64,000 bases of DNA from Rapana venosa (GCA_028751875.1 CM054141.1:68467373-68531372); one strand, 5' to 3'. Counted from the stretch's first letter, positions 23,556 to 35,432 are shown. Translations and numbers: made by a program. The notes: generated by a model not told the origin, from the sequence alone.

Positions 23556-24335
23556 TTTCTTCATAAACATTTTGAGAAGTTTTGGCAAGCGGTACTTAGC
23601 CATCTGAATGGAAGTTGTCAATTTTTGTACTTATCCAAAAGCGAGGTAAACTTAGAACATCCAAGCTTGTCACATCTCTCATTCTTTCACGTTTAGACTA
23701 CTGTAATTCTCTTTTAGTTGGCCTACCAGCATCATCTAACCACTCCCTTCAACGCATACAAAACTTTGCAGCTAGAATGGTCCTAAGAAAAAAAATCTGA
23801 ACACATCACTCATCTTCTGCGATTTATTCACTGGATGCCTGTCCCACAAAGAATGAAGTATAAGATCAATACCCTCTGTTTCAAATGTCTCCACAAATCT
23901 GCACATTTCGAAAACCTAAATTCAAACATACCACTGTTGGCCGTCGCTCTTTCTCTGTTTGTGGTCCATCCACCTGGAATGACCTCCCTCTTTCACTTCC
24001 CCAAAAGCGTCCATTTGATACTTTCAAATCCAGCCTCAAAACGTACCTACTTCCTACCTGAGACTTTACTCTCATATCTGTCCCTACTTTTCAACAGCAT
24101 CCTCCATCTCTTTCATCTCCATCTAAAATGTGTTCGCGCGCGCATGTGTGTGTGTGTGTGTGTATTTGTGTGTATGTGTGTGTGTGTGTGTGTGAGTGAG
24201 TGTGTGTGTGCGCGCGTGCATAAATTTGAAATCTGTTAATTATGATATTTGAGGACAGATGCATGCGTGTAAATGATTTAAGGGCAAGCCTTCGATTGTG
24301 TGATTTACAAGATTCAGCGCCATATAAATTCCATT
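23556..24335 (+). mobile_element. CR1/L2-like LINE, C-terminus and 3' UTR
   Basis: Frames read [40 protein letters not shown], then after a frameshift near 23795 HITHLLRFIHWMPVPQRMKY and INTLCFKCLHKSA. This is the conserved end of the reverse transcriptase of CR1/L2-type elements. The later part is damaged by indels but keeps SNPASKRTYFL-like remnants of the terminal FKS.LKTYLF. The 3' UTR holds a (GT)n tract (24140-24215) and ends attcagcgccatataaattc at 24335, followed by (CTT)n. Its left edge adjoins the target duplication of the family C SINE. Confidence 0.88.
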
Positions 24336-24550
24336 TTTCTTCTTGCTCTTCTTGTTCTTGTTCTTCTTGTTGTTATTGTTCTTTTTCTTCTTCTTCTTGT
24401 TCTTCTTGTTGTTATTGTTCTTTTTCTTCTTCTTCTTCTTCTTCTTCTTCTTCTTCTTCTTCTTCTTCTTCTTCTTCTTCTTCTTCTTCTTCTTTTCTTC
24501 TTCTTCTTGTTGTTGTTGTTGTTCTTCTTCTTCTTCTTCTTCTTCTTCTA
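24336..24550. repeat. (CTT)n microsatellite at LINE 3' end
   Basis: CTT units with TTGTTC/GTTGTT interruptions, directly continuing the LINE tail. Confidence 0.96.
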
Positions 24551-24745
24551 ACTGATCTAAAAACCTATGCATCTATTTCACTGACCTCCCATGTGGGAAA
24601 GTGAATGGAAGAAATACTACGAAGAATTTCATCTATTACTGTATAAAACATAATATTATCCTTCAAGTATTCCAAATATGATTCCTAGATTATAACGGAG
24701 CATCTCATTGTATTTTGTTTATATGTATGCTGTTTGTGTTTTTTG

Positions 24746-24812
<67 letters not shown>

Positions 24813-24885
24813 TGTGTTGTGTGTGAAAGTCAAAGTCAAAGTCAAAGTCAAAGTCAAAATCAAAGTTTTATTTTCAGATGGTATG
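24551..24885. repeat. Unique spacer, (TG)n, then a LINE-type tail with (AGTCAA)n
   Basis: 24551-24749 shows no feature. 24750-24822 is near-pure (TG)n. At 24828-24862 the hexamer agtcaa repeats about six times and is followed by agttttattttcagatggt. The same junction occurs at 26408-26450, so on the minus strand this is an element 3' end (accatctgaaaataaaactt then TTTGAC repeats). Confidence 0.7.
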
Positions 24886-24934
24886 TGTGTGGTTTTTTTA
24901 CATATTTGTATGTTTCTCTTTGTCTCTGTCTGTT

Positions 24935-25118
24935 AGTCCCCCTCTCTCTCTCTCTTTCTCTCTCTCTCTCCCTCCCTCCCTCCTTCCCTCCCTCTATACC
25001 TATCTCCTAGGCCCTCCCTCCCTCTCTATCTCTCCCATTCCCTTGTCTTTCACTCCTTCCCACCTCTTTTTCTTATTCCTCTCTGTCTCCTTTTCAATTT
25101 TTACTTCTTTCCCACCTT

Positions 25119-25215
<97 letters not shown>

Positions 25216-25255
25216 GTCCTCCCTCCCTCCCTTCCTTCCTTCCTTTTCCTGTCTT
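24935..25255. repeat. (TC)n / CCTT polypyrimidine tract
   Basis: About 320 bases of pyrimidine strand, with a central near-pure (CT)n at 25125-25205 and CCCTCC/CCTT patches at both ends. It could form triplex (H-DNA). Confidence 0.95.
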
Positions 25256-25605
25256 CCCATCTAGTTCCACTAGGTCTACGCTGGGAAAGCATCAAGCTGT
25301 TAGACACGCACGCGAGAGGAGCTGCCAGCCGCTCCCAGTGGAGGCATCACAGGCCATTAGCTTTCATAGTTCAGATCAAATGCTAATGCCTTTCGCTGCT
25401 GGAATGAGAACCCCTTCTTTCCTTTCAAAGGTAATGGTCACTTTTAAGTTTCCCCTTTCTCCACCACCACTACCAGTATCATCAGTTCCAGACTCACTGA
25501 GGTGATGAGAGACGGGTATAGTATAGTGCTTGTTGAATACTTAGAACACGTTGGTGTGTATCTTTAATATTGATTACGGTTTGAGTGTAGTAACGGATGC
25601 AAGTA
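25256..25605. other. Unassigned sequence
   Basis: About 350 bases without a recognisable signal. Confidence 0.45.
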
Positions 25606-25780
25606 GAAGAGGATGGATGGATGGATGGATTAGTTGGTGGATGGATGGATGGATGGATGGATAGATGGATGGATGGATGGATGGATTAGTTGGTGGATGG
25701 ATGGATGAATAGATGGATGGATAGATGGATGGATGGGTGTGTGTGTGTGTGTTGTTGTGTTGTTGTTGTTGTTGTTGCTG
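25606..25780. repeat. (GGAT)n with TTAGTTGGT spacers, then (TG/TTG)n
   Basis: GGAT tetramers interrupted twice by the same ggattagttggtggatgg word, so the array has a higher-order period of about 65 bases. It ends in GTGT/TTGTTG. Confidence 0.92.
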
Positions 25781-25854
25781 TTTAATTTAAAGTTAGTCCA
25801 GAAAAAAAATTACGTGAATAGATAATAATTAAGGAAACAAGCAAACCAATCGAC

Positions 25855-26130
25855 AAACTTCTTCTTCTTCTTCTTCTTCTTCGTCGTCGTCGTCGTCGTC
25901 GTCGAACGCTCAGACAGCAACTCCTGAGGCCATGATAAATGCTGCCGTGGCTAAAAGCCCTCCAAGGGTCCGAAGAGTTTGTCCCTCATTGGCAGGTCAA
26001 TAGGCCAGATATCGGCCCTCAGGGTTTGGTGTGTTGGACAGACAGGTCTGGAGGAAGTGTTCCACTGTCATGGGAGAAGTGCTAACACAGGGACTCGCCT
26101 CAGAATCACCAATGTGGAACTTGGTAAACG
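25855..26130 (-). mobile_element. LINE C-terminus (EH-L-C type) ending in (GAC)n(GAA)n
   Basis: The minus strand translates with frame changes as SPMTVEHFLQTCLSNTPNPE, GRYLAY, then ...TAAFIMASGVAV and a stop. This matches the terminal cysteine motif and 'LR.TA.F....G' ending of non-LTR reverse transcriptases. The 3' sequence gttgctgtctgagcgttcga runs into GAC then GAA repeats. That terminal word is shared with the short family D repeats. Inactive and strongly 5'-truncated. Confidence 0.75.
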
Positions 26131-26199
26131 AACAAAAACTCTATCATGAAATATTTACAGAAGACGTAGAAATAATTCCAGCAGCATAAGTAGCTATTG

Positions 26200-26201
26200 A
26201 A

Positions 26202-26261
<60 letters not shown>

Positions 26262-26262
26262 G
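26200..26262. repeat. (TG)n microsatellite
   Basis: Near-pure GTGT. Confidence 0.95.
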
Positions 26263-26407
26263 TTTCTATGTGTCTGTGTGTGTATGCATGTCTGTTAAAT
26301 CTCCATCAAGATGATTTTTAATGTGTCGAATCTTTCTATGGTTCTTACTTGATAATCTCTATTACCCAAGAGGGGTGAAAGGGTCAAACTTCTGGATTCT
26401 CTCGTGT

Positions 26408-26460
26408 GTGTCAAAGTCAAAGTCAAACTTTTATTTTCAGATGGTGCATTGATTAAGCAG
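26408..26460 (-). mobile_element. LINE-type 3' tail, second copy of the ATCTGAAAATAAAA end
   Basis: gtcaaagtcaaagtcaaact then tttattttcagatggtgca matches 24840-24890. No coding is visible upstream on the minus strand, where a (TG)n-rich tract (26460-26540) follows. Confidence 0.6.
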
Positions 26461-26559
26461 TTTGTGGGTGTGTTTGCGCGTTTGTGTGTGCGTGCGTGCG
26501 TGCATGCGCATGCGCGGGTGTCTGTGTGTCTGTGCGTCTATATGTCTGTGTCTGTATCT

Positions 26560-26691
26560 GTATCTCTCTCTAAATAATGTTATGTTTGTTTACTTGGAAT
26601 CATTAGTTGTGATTGTTAAGGACAATCTCAGGGCAAGGGCCGGATAAATAAAGGAAGGATGGCAATACTTATCTGTGACCTTGGGAATGAA

Positions 26692-26695
<4 letters not shown>
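26560..26695 (+). mobile_element. LINE-type 3' tail ending in (GAT)n
   Basis: ggcaatacttatctgtgacc then ttgggaatgaagatgatg matches the tail at 19196-19270 in opposite orientation. It runs into GAT and then AAT repeats. Confidence 0.6.
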
Positions 26696-27130
<435 letters not shown>

Positions 27131-27164
27131 GGCTATCTCTCTGTGTATCTATGTGCATCTCTCT

Positions 27165-27168
27165 CATA

Positions 27169-27247
<79 letters not shown>

Positions 27248-27302
27248 GAAACTCTCTCTCTCTCACACTCTCTCTCTCTCTCTCTCTCTCTGAAACTCTC
27301 TC

Positions 27303-27386
<84 letters not shown>

Positions 27387-27496
27387 ACTCTCTCACTCTC
27401 TCTCTCTATCTCTCTCGCTCTCCTGTCTCTGTCTCTCTTTGCTCCCATTCTTCTTCTTCTCCTCCTTCTCCTCCTCCTCCTTCGCCTCCTCCTCCT

Positions 27497-27528
<32 letters not shown>

Positions 27529-27541
27529 ACATTCAATCAAT

Positions 27542-27623
<82 letters not shown>

Positions 27624-27625
27624 CC
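27165..27625. repeat. (TC)n tracts with TGAAAC spacers, (AATC)n, (TC)n
   Basis: 27168-27430 is (TC)n, interrupted four times by ctctgaaactctctc, so it has a local higher-order period. 27431-27500 is CTT/CCT rich, 27505-27545 is (AATC)n, and 27545-27622 is (TC)n. Confidence 0.95.
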
Positions 27626-27647
27626 TTTTAGCTTAATTGAATATTCT

Positions 27648-27785
27648 TTGTGCGTGCGTGCGTGCATGCGTTCGTGTGTGTGTGTGTGTGTGTGTGTGCG
27701 GACGCGTGCTGTGTATGTGTGTGCGTGTGTGTGCGGGCGCGCGCCTGTATGTGTGTGCGTGTGTGTGTGTGTGTGCAGGCGGGCG

Positions 27786-27825
<40 letters not shown>

Positions 27826-27900
27826 GGCGCGCACCTCTGTGTGTGTGTGTGTTTGTGTGCGAGGACATTCGCGTGCACGTGCATGCCAGAAAATGTGAGT
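27648..27900. repeat. (TG)n with repeated GCGGGCGCGC cores
   Basis: (TG)n interrupted by four related GC cores (gcggacgcgtgctg, gcgggcgcgcgcctg, gcaggcgggcgcctg, gcgggcgcgcacctc), spaced about 40-60 bases. It is a degenerate minisatellite on a microsatellite background. Confidence 0.9.
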
Positions 27901-28261
27901 CAGGGGAGGAGGGGGTGGGGACGGGGGTGGGGGCGCTGTGATTAAAAATATGATTTACATTAATTCATTAATTCTAGCGCAGTAGGAAATCTAATAGCAT
28001 GGGTTATGTAAGTCCCCCCAGAGTGCATAATAAAGAGGGTGGAGGGGAGGGACGGAGGGAGGGGGATGGGGATAAACTGGGGCAGGGGTGAAGGCCGTGA
28101 CCTGACAGCAGAGGTCTGTACTTTAGGCTTCGTTGTGTTGTTGTTGTTAGTTGTCAGCATCCTATTTCTGTGTCATCCTTCTTTAAGGAAGGGAAAGCGA
28201 GGGAACCAGGCAAAATAACAAAGAAAACAGAGCCGGCCTTGATTTGTTTGTGATATAGATA
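27901..28261. other. Unassigned, partly G-rich
   Basis: Contains GGGGG-rich patches (27903-27935, 28038-28080) but no recognisable gene or element. Confidence 0.5.
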
Positions 28262-28830
28262 TAGGTGGGGAAAGGGAGGGAGAGGGAGGGAGGGAGGGAG
28301 AGAGAGAGAGAGAGAAGAAGGAGGAGGAGGAGAAGAAGAAGGAGGAGGAAGAGGAGAAGGAGGAAAAGGAGGAGAAGGAAGAGGAGGCGAAGAAGAATAA
28401 TGGGAACAAAGAGAGACAGAGACAGGAGAGCGAGAGAGATAGAGAGAGGGGGAGTGAGAGAGAGAGAGTTTCAGAGAGAGAGAGAGATAGAGAGAGATGC
28501 ATATAGACACACAGTGAGATAGACAGACAGAGAGAGCACGTTACAAAGAAAGATAAAGGTGGAGACACACGCACACAGATACCTACAGACGCGTACAGAC
28601 AATGAGACCCATACAAAGACAGACACAGAGATAGATAGATAGATAGATAGATAGATATATGAATATATAGATAACATATAGATAGATACATCATAACTAG
28701 ATAGAGGGATAGATAGATAGATAGATAGATAGATAGAGACAAAGACAGGTAGACAGAGACAGACAGACAGGCACACAGACAGACAGCCAGACATGCAGGA
28801 AGACAGGCGGACAGACAGACAGAGAAGAGA
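28262..28830. repeat. (GGGA/GA)n, (AGG/GAA)n, (GA)n, (GATA)n, (GACA)n field
   Basis: A purine-only stretch at 28264-28395 is followed by GAGA, a short CA patch, GATA runs (28632-28740) and GACA/GGCA to 28825. Confidence 0.95.
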
Positions 28831-29487
28831 GGTTCGTGCCGGAAAGGATAAGAGGAAGATGTCGTGCTGCGTATTACTTGGCCTTTGTAAGCAGGCAAAA
28901 AACACAACAGCCTTTGAAGGCCACTGAGCCAGTCAGTGATGACACACACAACACAGACAAACCAGGATTACGTGGCCACCAAACACTCCAAGCAGCTTGA
29001 ACCTGCCCTGGTGACAGCACTGTTGAGAAACAGCATAAGATATTAATTTTAGGCAAATTCAATGTCGAGCATTTGACTATCCAGAAACTGTATTTTCATA
29101 AATGGAGAAAAAAAGCATAAAGATACAGATAAATGAACGAACACGCCTAAAAAGATAAATAAACAAGCGTAAATAAAATAACATAAAATAACCCCCTTTA
29201 TGCGTGTGATGCAGCACGTATTCGAATAGTTCCCTTTCTAAAACTGTGTTCTTTTAAACAATAGGGACAACAGTGGCGGCGGCAACAGCAGCAGTAACAA
29301 CAAGGGAAAACGTTGCATGGGTATAGTACAATAATATCTCAGAAGACTCGGTAGTGTCTTTCATTAAAAATAAAATTAACAGAGTTATGAATATTGCACT
29401 TTATCATGTATTCAGTAAATAAGGAGAAAATAGTTATCATGATCGTTCAAAGTTTATTTGTAGAAATTGTTGCCACTGTTTATACAC

Positions 29488-29489
<2 letters not shown>
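28831..29489. other. Unassigned sequence
   Basis: About 660 bases of AT-rich DNA with a short GCGGCGGCAACAGCAGCAG patch near 29277. No feature was recognised. Confidence 0.45.
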
Positions 29490-29562
<73 letters not shown>

Positions 29563-29612
29563 GAGAGACTTATATAGATAGAGAGAGAGAAAGAGAGAGA
29601 GAGCGTGAGAGA
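29490..29612. repeat. (TA)n then (GA)n
   Basis: About 34 TA units (29491-29558), then GAGA/GATA. The TA run can extrude a cruciform. Confidence 0.96.
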
Positions 29613-29808
29613 GTTAGTTAGGTAGTTAGTTTGGCAGCCTTCAATCTCGGAAGGCTATTGAGTTTTGTGTGTCTGTGTGTGCTGCCATGTTTATGTCTAC
29701 ATTTATAGCTTGGGTGTGTGTGTGTGTGTCTCAATCCGTATGTCAGTGTGTGTGTGTGTGTGTGAACACGAGGACGAGTGCGCAGCACATTTACAGTGGG
29801 GTTTTTTT

Positions 29809-31745
29809 TTAACCCATATTTACCCACGTCCCAATTTTGGGACGCCATGTATTTTTCATCATGTTCATTTTGAGGTAAGTTCCCTGATTTATTTGAAGCA
29901 GTCAAGTGGGGGCGGCTATGAGTGTCTAGCTTTTGTGTTCTTGGTCATTGACCTCCTTTGAATGTTCAAGATAAGCCGCCATTGACATGTTTTTCACCCG
30001 AGTATTGAGCAGCAATGGCAAGCAGTAAAAGGTAAGTCTGTATCTTTTACATAAAACACATTTTTGTAGTAGACCAAGAACAAATAATGGTGATTGGGGT
30101 ATTATCTTAAATATGGTTTCCTCAGATTTAACAGAAAACTGTTTTACTGGTATCTGTGGGTGTGTGAATTACTTTCCCAAAATAGCACAGTGGGCACAAG
30201 AGGGGTGGGTTTTTATTTTTAGTCATTCAAATAAGAAATGTGTGTCTCTTGTGTTACAGACTGTACAATGCACTTGCTGTTCTAGCAGTGCTGGAAGATT
30301 ACAGAAGTATCCAAGAAGCCACAGTCTGTACTTAGCCACCTTCAGTGAATGAGGACATGGATGAAGACAGCAGACAAGAGGATGGGGCAGGAACAGTGTC
30401 CAGCATCAATCGCCATCAGTTATAAGTGCATATTACCACCACAGTATTCAACAATGGTGAACATCAGCCACTTTATGGTGTAGAAAGTTACAAGTCTTCA
30501 GCTGATGTAGTAAACATGACTGGATATTTCATTCCCTTTCAGCTCTGTCAATGTGCCAGAGGACGTGACAGAGTACCCGTGTGTTGGCATTGGAGCTCTA
30601 GGAGGAAGGAGGGTGTTGCTATTCCTTCCTTTTGACAATCCTGTCCAAGCCTGCCCCTCACTGAGCCTTTGTCAGAAAAGAACATCATTATACAGCACTA
30701 TCTGAAGAATCATCCGCAGGACTGTCCTGTGAATGATGTTAAGGAGATGTGGAAGCCATCAAGAGGCTAGGCTCCTTTGACTAAGTCGTACCACAAATCA
30801 GGGACCTTTGCCATTTGGTGGAATAACAATAATGCTGTTTCCAACAAGGCTGGTCTAATCTAGTTCAGGTACCACAGAGGTCGTCTTGACCCGAGTCACA
30901 GAAGGTGTGGTGGATCACACTCCTGTCTCTATCAAAGACTACGATCAAACGGTGGATAGTGAGGATTGCACTGACCAGAATATTGTTAAGTATCAGGATG
31001 CCACACATTCAAAAAGTGGCGTTGGGTACTATATTCCTCCTGTATTGATGTCTGCATCTGCACAGAGCTGTGGAGGCAGCACATAATGACCCAATCAATC
31101 TTCTTGCCATCCACAGGCGCATTGCCAGCGTCTACTCTGTTCGCCCTGGAGGCTCTCTTACAGGATCTGGCTGTGATCCAGTGGGTTTCACTCTCTCTAG
31201 ACTACAGTGTCCCAGATGAGGCCAGGTCTGACCAGGTGGATTGTGTGGGAGAAGCCTGGCCTACACACTCGAGGTGCGCTGCATGTGGCTAAAGGCCGTG
31301 TGTCGTTCCAGATGCAAGTTTGGAGTATATGACTGATGCTTTCAACTGCATCAAAGTAAATGACATTCCATTGGTAGGAACTAGATGTCTATCCTGCAGT
31401 TCATTTGAAGCCAAAATGACCACAAAAATAAAGAAAAACAGTGAAACCATCATTGAAAGTTACTCCCCAGAATGCTGTAGAATAATTATATGAAAAAAGC
31501 ATAAATTTTCCTTTATCGAAACACAATTTACCTGAAATACAGCTTTGTGACAGTTGCTCGTTGTTTTGGATGATTTCAGTTCTATTAAAGTCAAAACAAC
31601 CCGAATATTTTGATTTTTGTGTGTTATATGGACAAGTAAGAAAACTACTACCCTCTCATGCCCACTGTCCCCAACATGGGAAAGGCATATTTTATCCTCT
31701 AAATCACTCAAATCAGTTTCTCTGAAAATGAGTGTCAAATACATT
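29809..31745 (+). mobile_element. piggyBac-type DNA transposon relic
   Basis: Left end: TTAA (29809-29812), then CCCATATTTACCCAC and the hairpin gtcccaattttgggac, a plan typical of piggyBac termini. A short exon with a consensus donor follows, then a frame that can be read on to an N-terminal-like peptide. Downstream (30880-31080), with frame shifts, HTPVSIKDYDQTVDSEDCTD, then QNIVKYQ and THSK resembles the conserved piggyBac 'CP..v.dYN..mgGVD.aDQ' and 'KWW' region. Further down, WPTHSRCAACG.RPC resembles its C-terminal cysteine-rich domain. Stops, frameshifts and the apparent loss of most of the catalytic core show it is dead. A matching right TTAA end was not found, so the right boundary is only the edge of a (GA)n tract. 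Confidence 0.7.
30015..30335 (+). pseudogene. piggyBac-like transposase N-terminal exons (broken)
   Basis: ATG at 30015, a 17-base coding exon, and donor AAAAG/GTAAGT at 30031/30032. An acceptor TTGTGTTACAG ends at 30259. The joined frame begins MASSKRLYNALAVL and stays open to a TAG at 30333-30335. The splice sites are inferred. A short first exon feeding an acidic N-terminal region is plausible for the family, but the frame ends early, so it is classed as a pseudogene. Confidence 0.45.
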
Positions 31746-31746
31746 C

Positions 31747-31749
31747 ATA

Positions 31750-31829
<80 letters not shown>

Positions 31830-31932
31830 CAAGAGAGAGAGCAAGAGAGAGAGCAAGAGAGAGAGAGAGAGAGAGATAGAGAGCGAGAGAGAGAGAAGAG
31901 AGAGATAGAGAGAGAGAGAGAGATTCAGACCC
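31747..31932. repeat. (GA)n with GAGC/AGAGAT variants
   Basis: Nearly uninterrupted purine strand of 185 bases, forming the right edge of the piggyBac relic. Confidence 0.96.
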
Positions 31933-31937
31933 AATAC

Positions 31938-32040
31938 CTTTTGTATGTCATGGAAATAGGCACGACAGTCTACATAGAGCTGTAATGGAGCGACAGGAAG
32001 GCCGCGGAAGTGCACTAGCAAATCACGTTTAGGTAATGTA
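31938..32040 (+). repeat. Dispersed repeat E, copy 1
   Basis: Contains accttttgtatgtca, gagctgtaatggagcgacag, gaaggccgcggaagtgcact. The same words in the same order occur at 34268-34395 and 35308-35432. Each copy lies immediately right of a GA, GATA or GACA tract. Nature unknown. Confidence 0.65.
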
Positions 32041-32333
32041 ATGCAATATGCATGCTCTAGTTGTGTGTGTTGTGTGTGTGTGTGTCTTTACTTGTAAGTG
32101 TGTCTGTGTGTGCGTAGAGGGAGGGGAGATTGCTGGCATGCTAAGATTTCTTTATGCTGATAATTGCTGAATAAATACCGCAGGTGCGCGTACTATCAAA
32201 CCACGAGATCATCCCAGATTCTGATTTCTATATGAATGCAGGCATGTTTTTTTTCGTATCCAGACGAACGGAGCCAACTGGTGCAACGTTTGTCCCTGCA
32301 GTGTTCTTACCACCCTGAAGGAGATTACGTGTG

Positions 32334-32337
<4 letters not shown>
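32041..32337. other. Unassigned, with a short (TG)n
   Basis: TGTG at about 32064-32115. The rest is without a recognised feature. Confidence 0.5.
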
Positions 32338-32417
<80 letters not shown>

Positions 32418-32720
32418 ATTCTTTTATTTCGTGGATAATGCAATAAGCATTTATGTGCTTATTTTCATCCAGTCCCCGTGTGTATGCAGTTTTGTAAATA
32501 TTGTCATACGTTCCCACCGGCACACAATGGCCTGTTAACTCCAGAGGAAAAATCCTCTTGAACAAGATTCAAACCCGGTTAGCAGATCAGGAGAGAGAGA
32601 GAGAGAGAGAGACAGAGAGAGAGACAGAGACAGACAGACAGACAGACAGACAGAGACAGAGAGAGAGACAGAGAGAGACAGAGAGAGAGACAGAGAGAGA
32701 GACAGAGAGAGACAGAGATC
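32338..32720. repeat. (GA)n - SINE B - (GA)n/(GACA)n
   Basis: (GA)n at 32338-32412 and GAGA/GACA at 32590-32720 bracket a family B SINE. This suggests insertion into one GA tract, or two tracts that have grown at both element ends. Confidence 0.95.
32411..32589 (-). mobile_element. SINE family B, internally deleted
   Basis: The minus strand keeps the head side from agatctgctaaccgggttt (B-box side; the A box is lost) through caagaggatttttcctctgg. It then jumps to aggccattgtgtgccggtgg and the normal 3' part to attataat-type tail and (TC)n. About 120 internal bases present in other copies are missing. Confidence 0.85.
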
Positions 32721-32814
32721 CAGACGAAAGCAGTGGGGCGATTTCTTTAAACATTCAAGTTAATTCAGGGTAGTAGAAAATCGAAGGGACTGGAGAGAAT
32801 GACAAGGAGTGCGA

Positions 32815-33035
32815 CAATGGTTACAGAGGACACCAGTGGAGTGTAACAAAGCCAGCAATCTGGTTCATGTAATTTTGTATGTGCTGACAATGGTTACAGA
32901 AGACACCAATGGTGTGTAAAAAGCCAGCAATCTGGTTCAGGTTGTTTTGCATGTGCTGACAATGGTTACAGAGGATGCCAACGATGTGTAACGAAGCCAG
33001 CAATCTGATTCGGGCTGTTTTGTACGTGCGTAACA
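32815..33035 (+). repeat. Three-copy minisatellite, 72-73 bp unit
   Basis: caatggttacagaggacacc, agccagcaatctggttcatg and ttttgtatgtgctga recur from 32815, 32888 and 32960. Copies differ by about 10-20 percent, so it is older than the 42-bp and 40-bp arrays. Confidence 0.92.
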
Positions 33036-33084
33036 GGATTTGTTGCCTTTATTATGGAGTGTAAATGAGCAGGGGAGTGTGGGA

Positions 33085-33087
33085 GAG

Positions 33088-33138
<51 letters not shown>

Positions 33139-33140
33139 AA
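33085..33140. repeat. (GA)n microsatellite
   Basis: Pure GAGA for about 45 bases. Confidence 0.95.
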
Positions 33141-33224
33141 CAAGAAACGGAGATGGTGACAGAGATAGCCAGAAAAAAGACAGGCTGAGAGACAGAGAGT
33201 CGGCCGGAGACACCACGCTGAAGT

Positions 33225-33345
33225 CGGATGTGCTGGGCCTGATTTGTCAGGTGCTTAACGGCAACATAACGCATTTTCGCTCATAGGACAGACAATGATA
33301 ATTGCTGCAGAGAGTTTGAGGAAGAAGAAGAGGAAGACACGGTGA
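33225..33345 (+). mobile_element. Short repeat D, copy ending in (GAA)n
   Basis: gatgtgctgggcctgatttg then tcaggtgcttaacggcaaca, attttcgctcataggacaga, and a tail gagtttgaggaagaagaaga. Colinear with 59540-59690 and, inverted, with 59331-59430 and 46278-46440. See the linked finding for its shared terminus with a LINE. Confidence 0.75.
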
Positions 33346-33389
33346 CACTGACACAGTGACAGACAGAAACCAACAGAAGGACAGACATA

Positions 33390-34265
<876 letters not shown>

Positions 34266-34267
34266 GA

Positions 34268-34395
34268 TAGGGATAGATGAATTCAGTGCCTTTTCCAGCG
34301 ATGCCAATGACCAGGGGAGAATGAACAGTGCTGTAACGGGTAACGAGAATGCTACGGAAGTGCGACTAGAATGACTGCCGTAATCTTGTCAGCCA
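34268..34395 (+). repeat. Dispersed repeat E, copy 2
   Basis: gtgccttttccagcgatgcc, gtgctgtaacgggtaacgag, ctacggaagtgcgactagaa, cttgtcagccacaaata. Matches copy 3 over about 120 bases and copy 1 over about 70. Confidence 0.7.
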
Positions 34396-34404
34396 CAAAT
34401 ATAT

Positions 34405-34574
34405 AACGTGTGCATGCGCGCGCGCGCGCGTGTGTGTGTTTGAGTGTGTGCGCGTGTATGCATGTGTGCGTGTGTGTGCATGTGTGTGTGTTTGAGTGTG
34501 TGCGTGTGTGTATGTGTGTGTCAGTGTGTGTCTGTGTCTGTGTGTGTCCGTGTGTGTGTGTGTGTGTGTGTGTG

Positions 34575-34612
<38 letters not shown>

Positions 34613-34665
34613 CTGCGTGCGTGCATCCGTGCGTGTGTGTGCGTATGTGTGTGTGTGTGCGTTTG
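34405..34665. repeat. (TG)n with CG/TC variants
   Basis: About 260 bases of GTGT. By position it corresponds to the GT tract in the 3' UTR of other CR1/L2-like LINE copies. Confidence 0.95.
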
Positions 34666-34777
34666 TAGTATAGAAATAGAATTTGTAAACGGTCACATGC
34701 GAGTGAATGATTTGAATAGAAGCACTTCGATGTGTTTGCTCTACACGATTCAGCGCTCTGAAACTTCCTTTGTTGTT
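34666..34777 (+). mobile_element. CR1/L2-like LINE 3' terminus
   Basis: aatttgtaaacggtcacatg, gagtgaatgatttgaataga, then acacgattcagcgctctgaa and acttcctttg: a diverged form of the terminus seen at 24240-24335. It is followed by TTG and GAT repeats. Confidence 0.72.
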
Positions 34778-34779
34778 GT

Positions 34780-34833
<54 letters not shown>

Positions 34834-34880
34834 CGACGATGACGACGGTGATGATCTTCTTCTTCTTCTTCTTCTTCTTC
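34778..34880. repeat. (GAT)n(GAC)n(CTT)n at LINE 3' end
   Basis: About 18 GAT units, GACGAC variants, then CTT. Translates as poly-Asp or poly-His without meaning. Confidence 0.96.
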
Positions 34881-35019
34881 CACAATTCAAAAAGAAAATT
34901 TTTTTTTTTTTTAAACACGAAAGGTAAAAGGAAAGAAGCAAAGAAACATAACAGAAAGAAACAGGGAAAAAAACCCAGTTAAGAAGAAAAAAAAAGAGCA
35001 AGAAGAGTGTACTGTCTGA

Positions 35020-35020
35020 C

Positions 35021-35072
<52 letters not shown>

Positions 35073-35305
35073 CACAGACGCACAGACTGACACACGGACA
35101 CACTGACTTACAGATGGTGGAAGAAAGAGAATGAGAAACATGAGACAAACACAGAGACACAGAAACAGAGAGAGACACGGACAGACTGCAGACAGACAGA
35201 CATGGAGACGGGGAGACACAGACACCGACAGAGACAGAGAAGACACAGAGACAGACAGACAGAAAGAGAAGACAGACACATAGACAGACAGACAGGGACA
35301 GAGAG
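35020..35305. repeat. (GA)n and (GACA)n tracts
   Basis: Pure GA at 35022-35068, then CACAGA/GACAGA to 35305. Confidence 0.93.
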
Positions 35306-35307
35306 AG

Positions 35308-35432
35308 ATCAACTGTGTGCCTTTTCCTGTCATTGTGCTGGTAAGGTCATGCTGTATAGGGTTGTAACGGAGCAATGGGAAGGCCACAGCGGTGCACCCA
35401 CAGTCATTGGTCAGTAATCTCTTCAGCGACAA
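35308..35432 (+). repeat. Dispersed repeat E, copy 3
   Basis: gtgccttttcctgtcattgt, gggttgtaacggagcaatgg, gaaggccacagcggtgcacc, ctcttcagcgacaaatgc. Colinear with copies 1 and 2. Confidence 0.7.
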
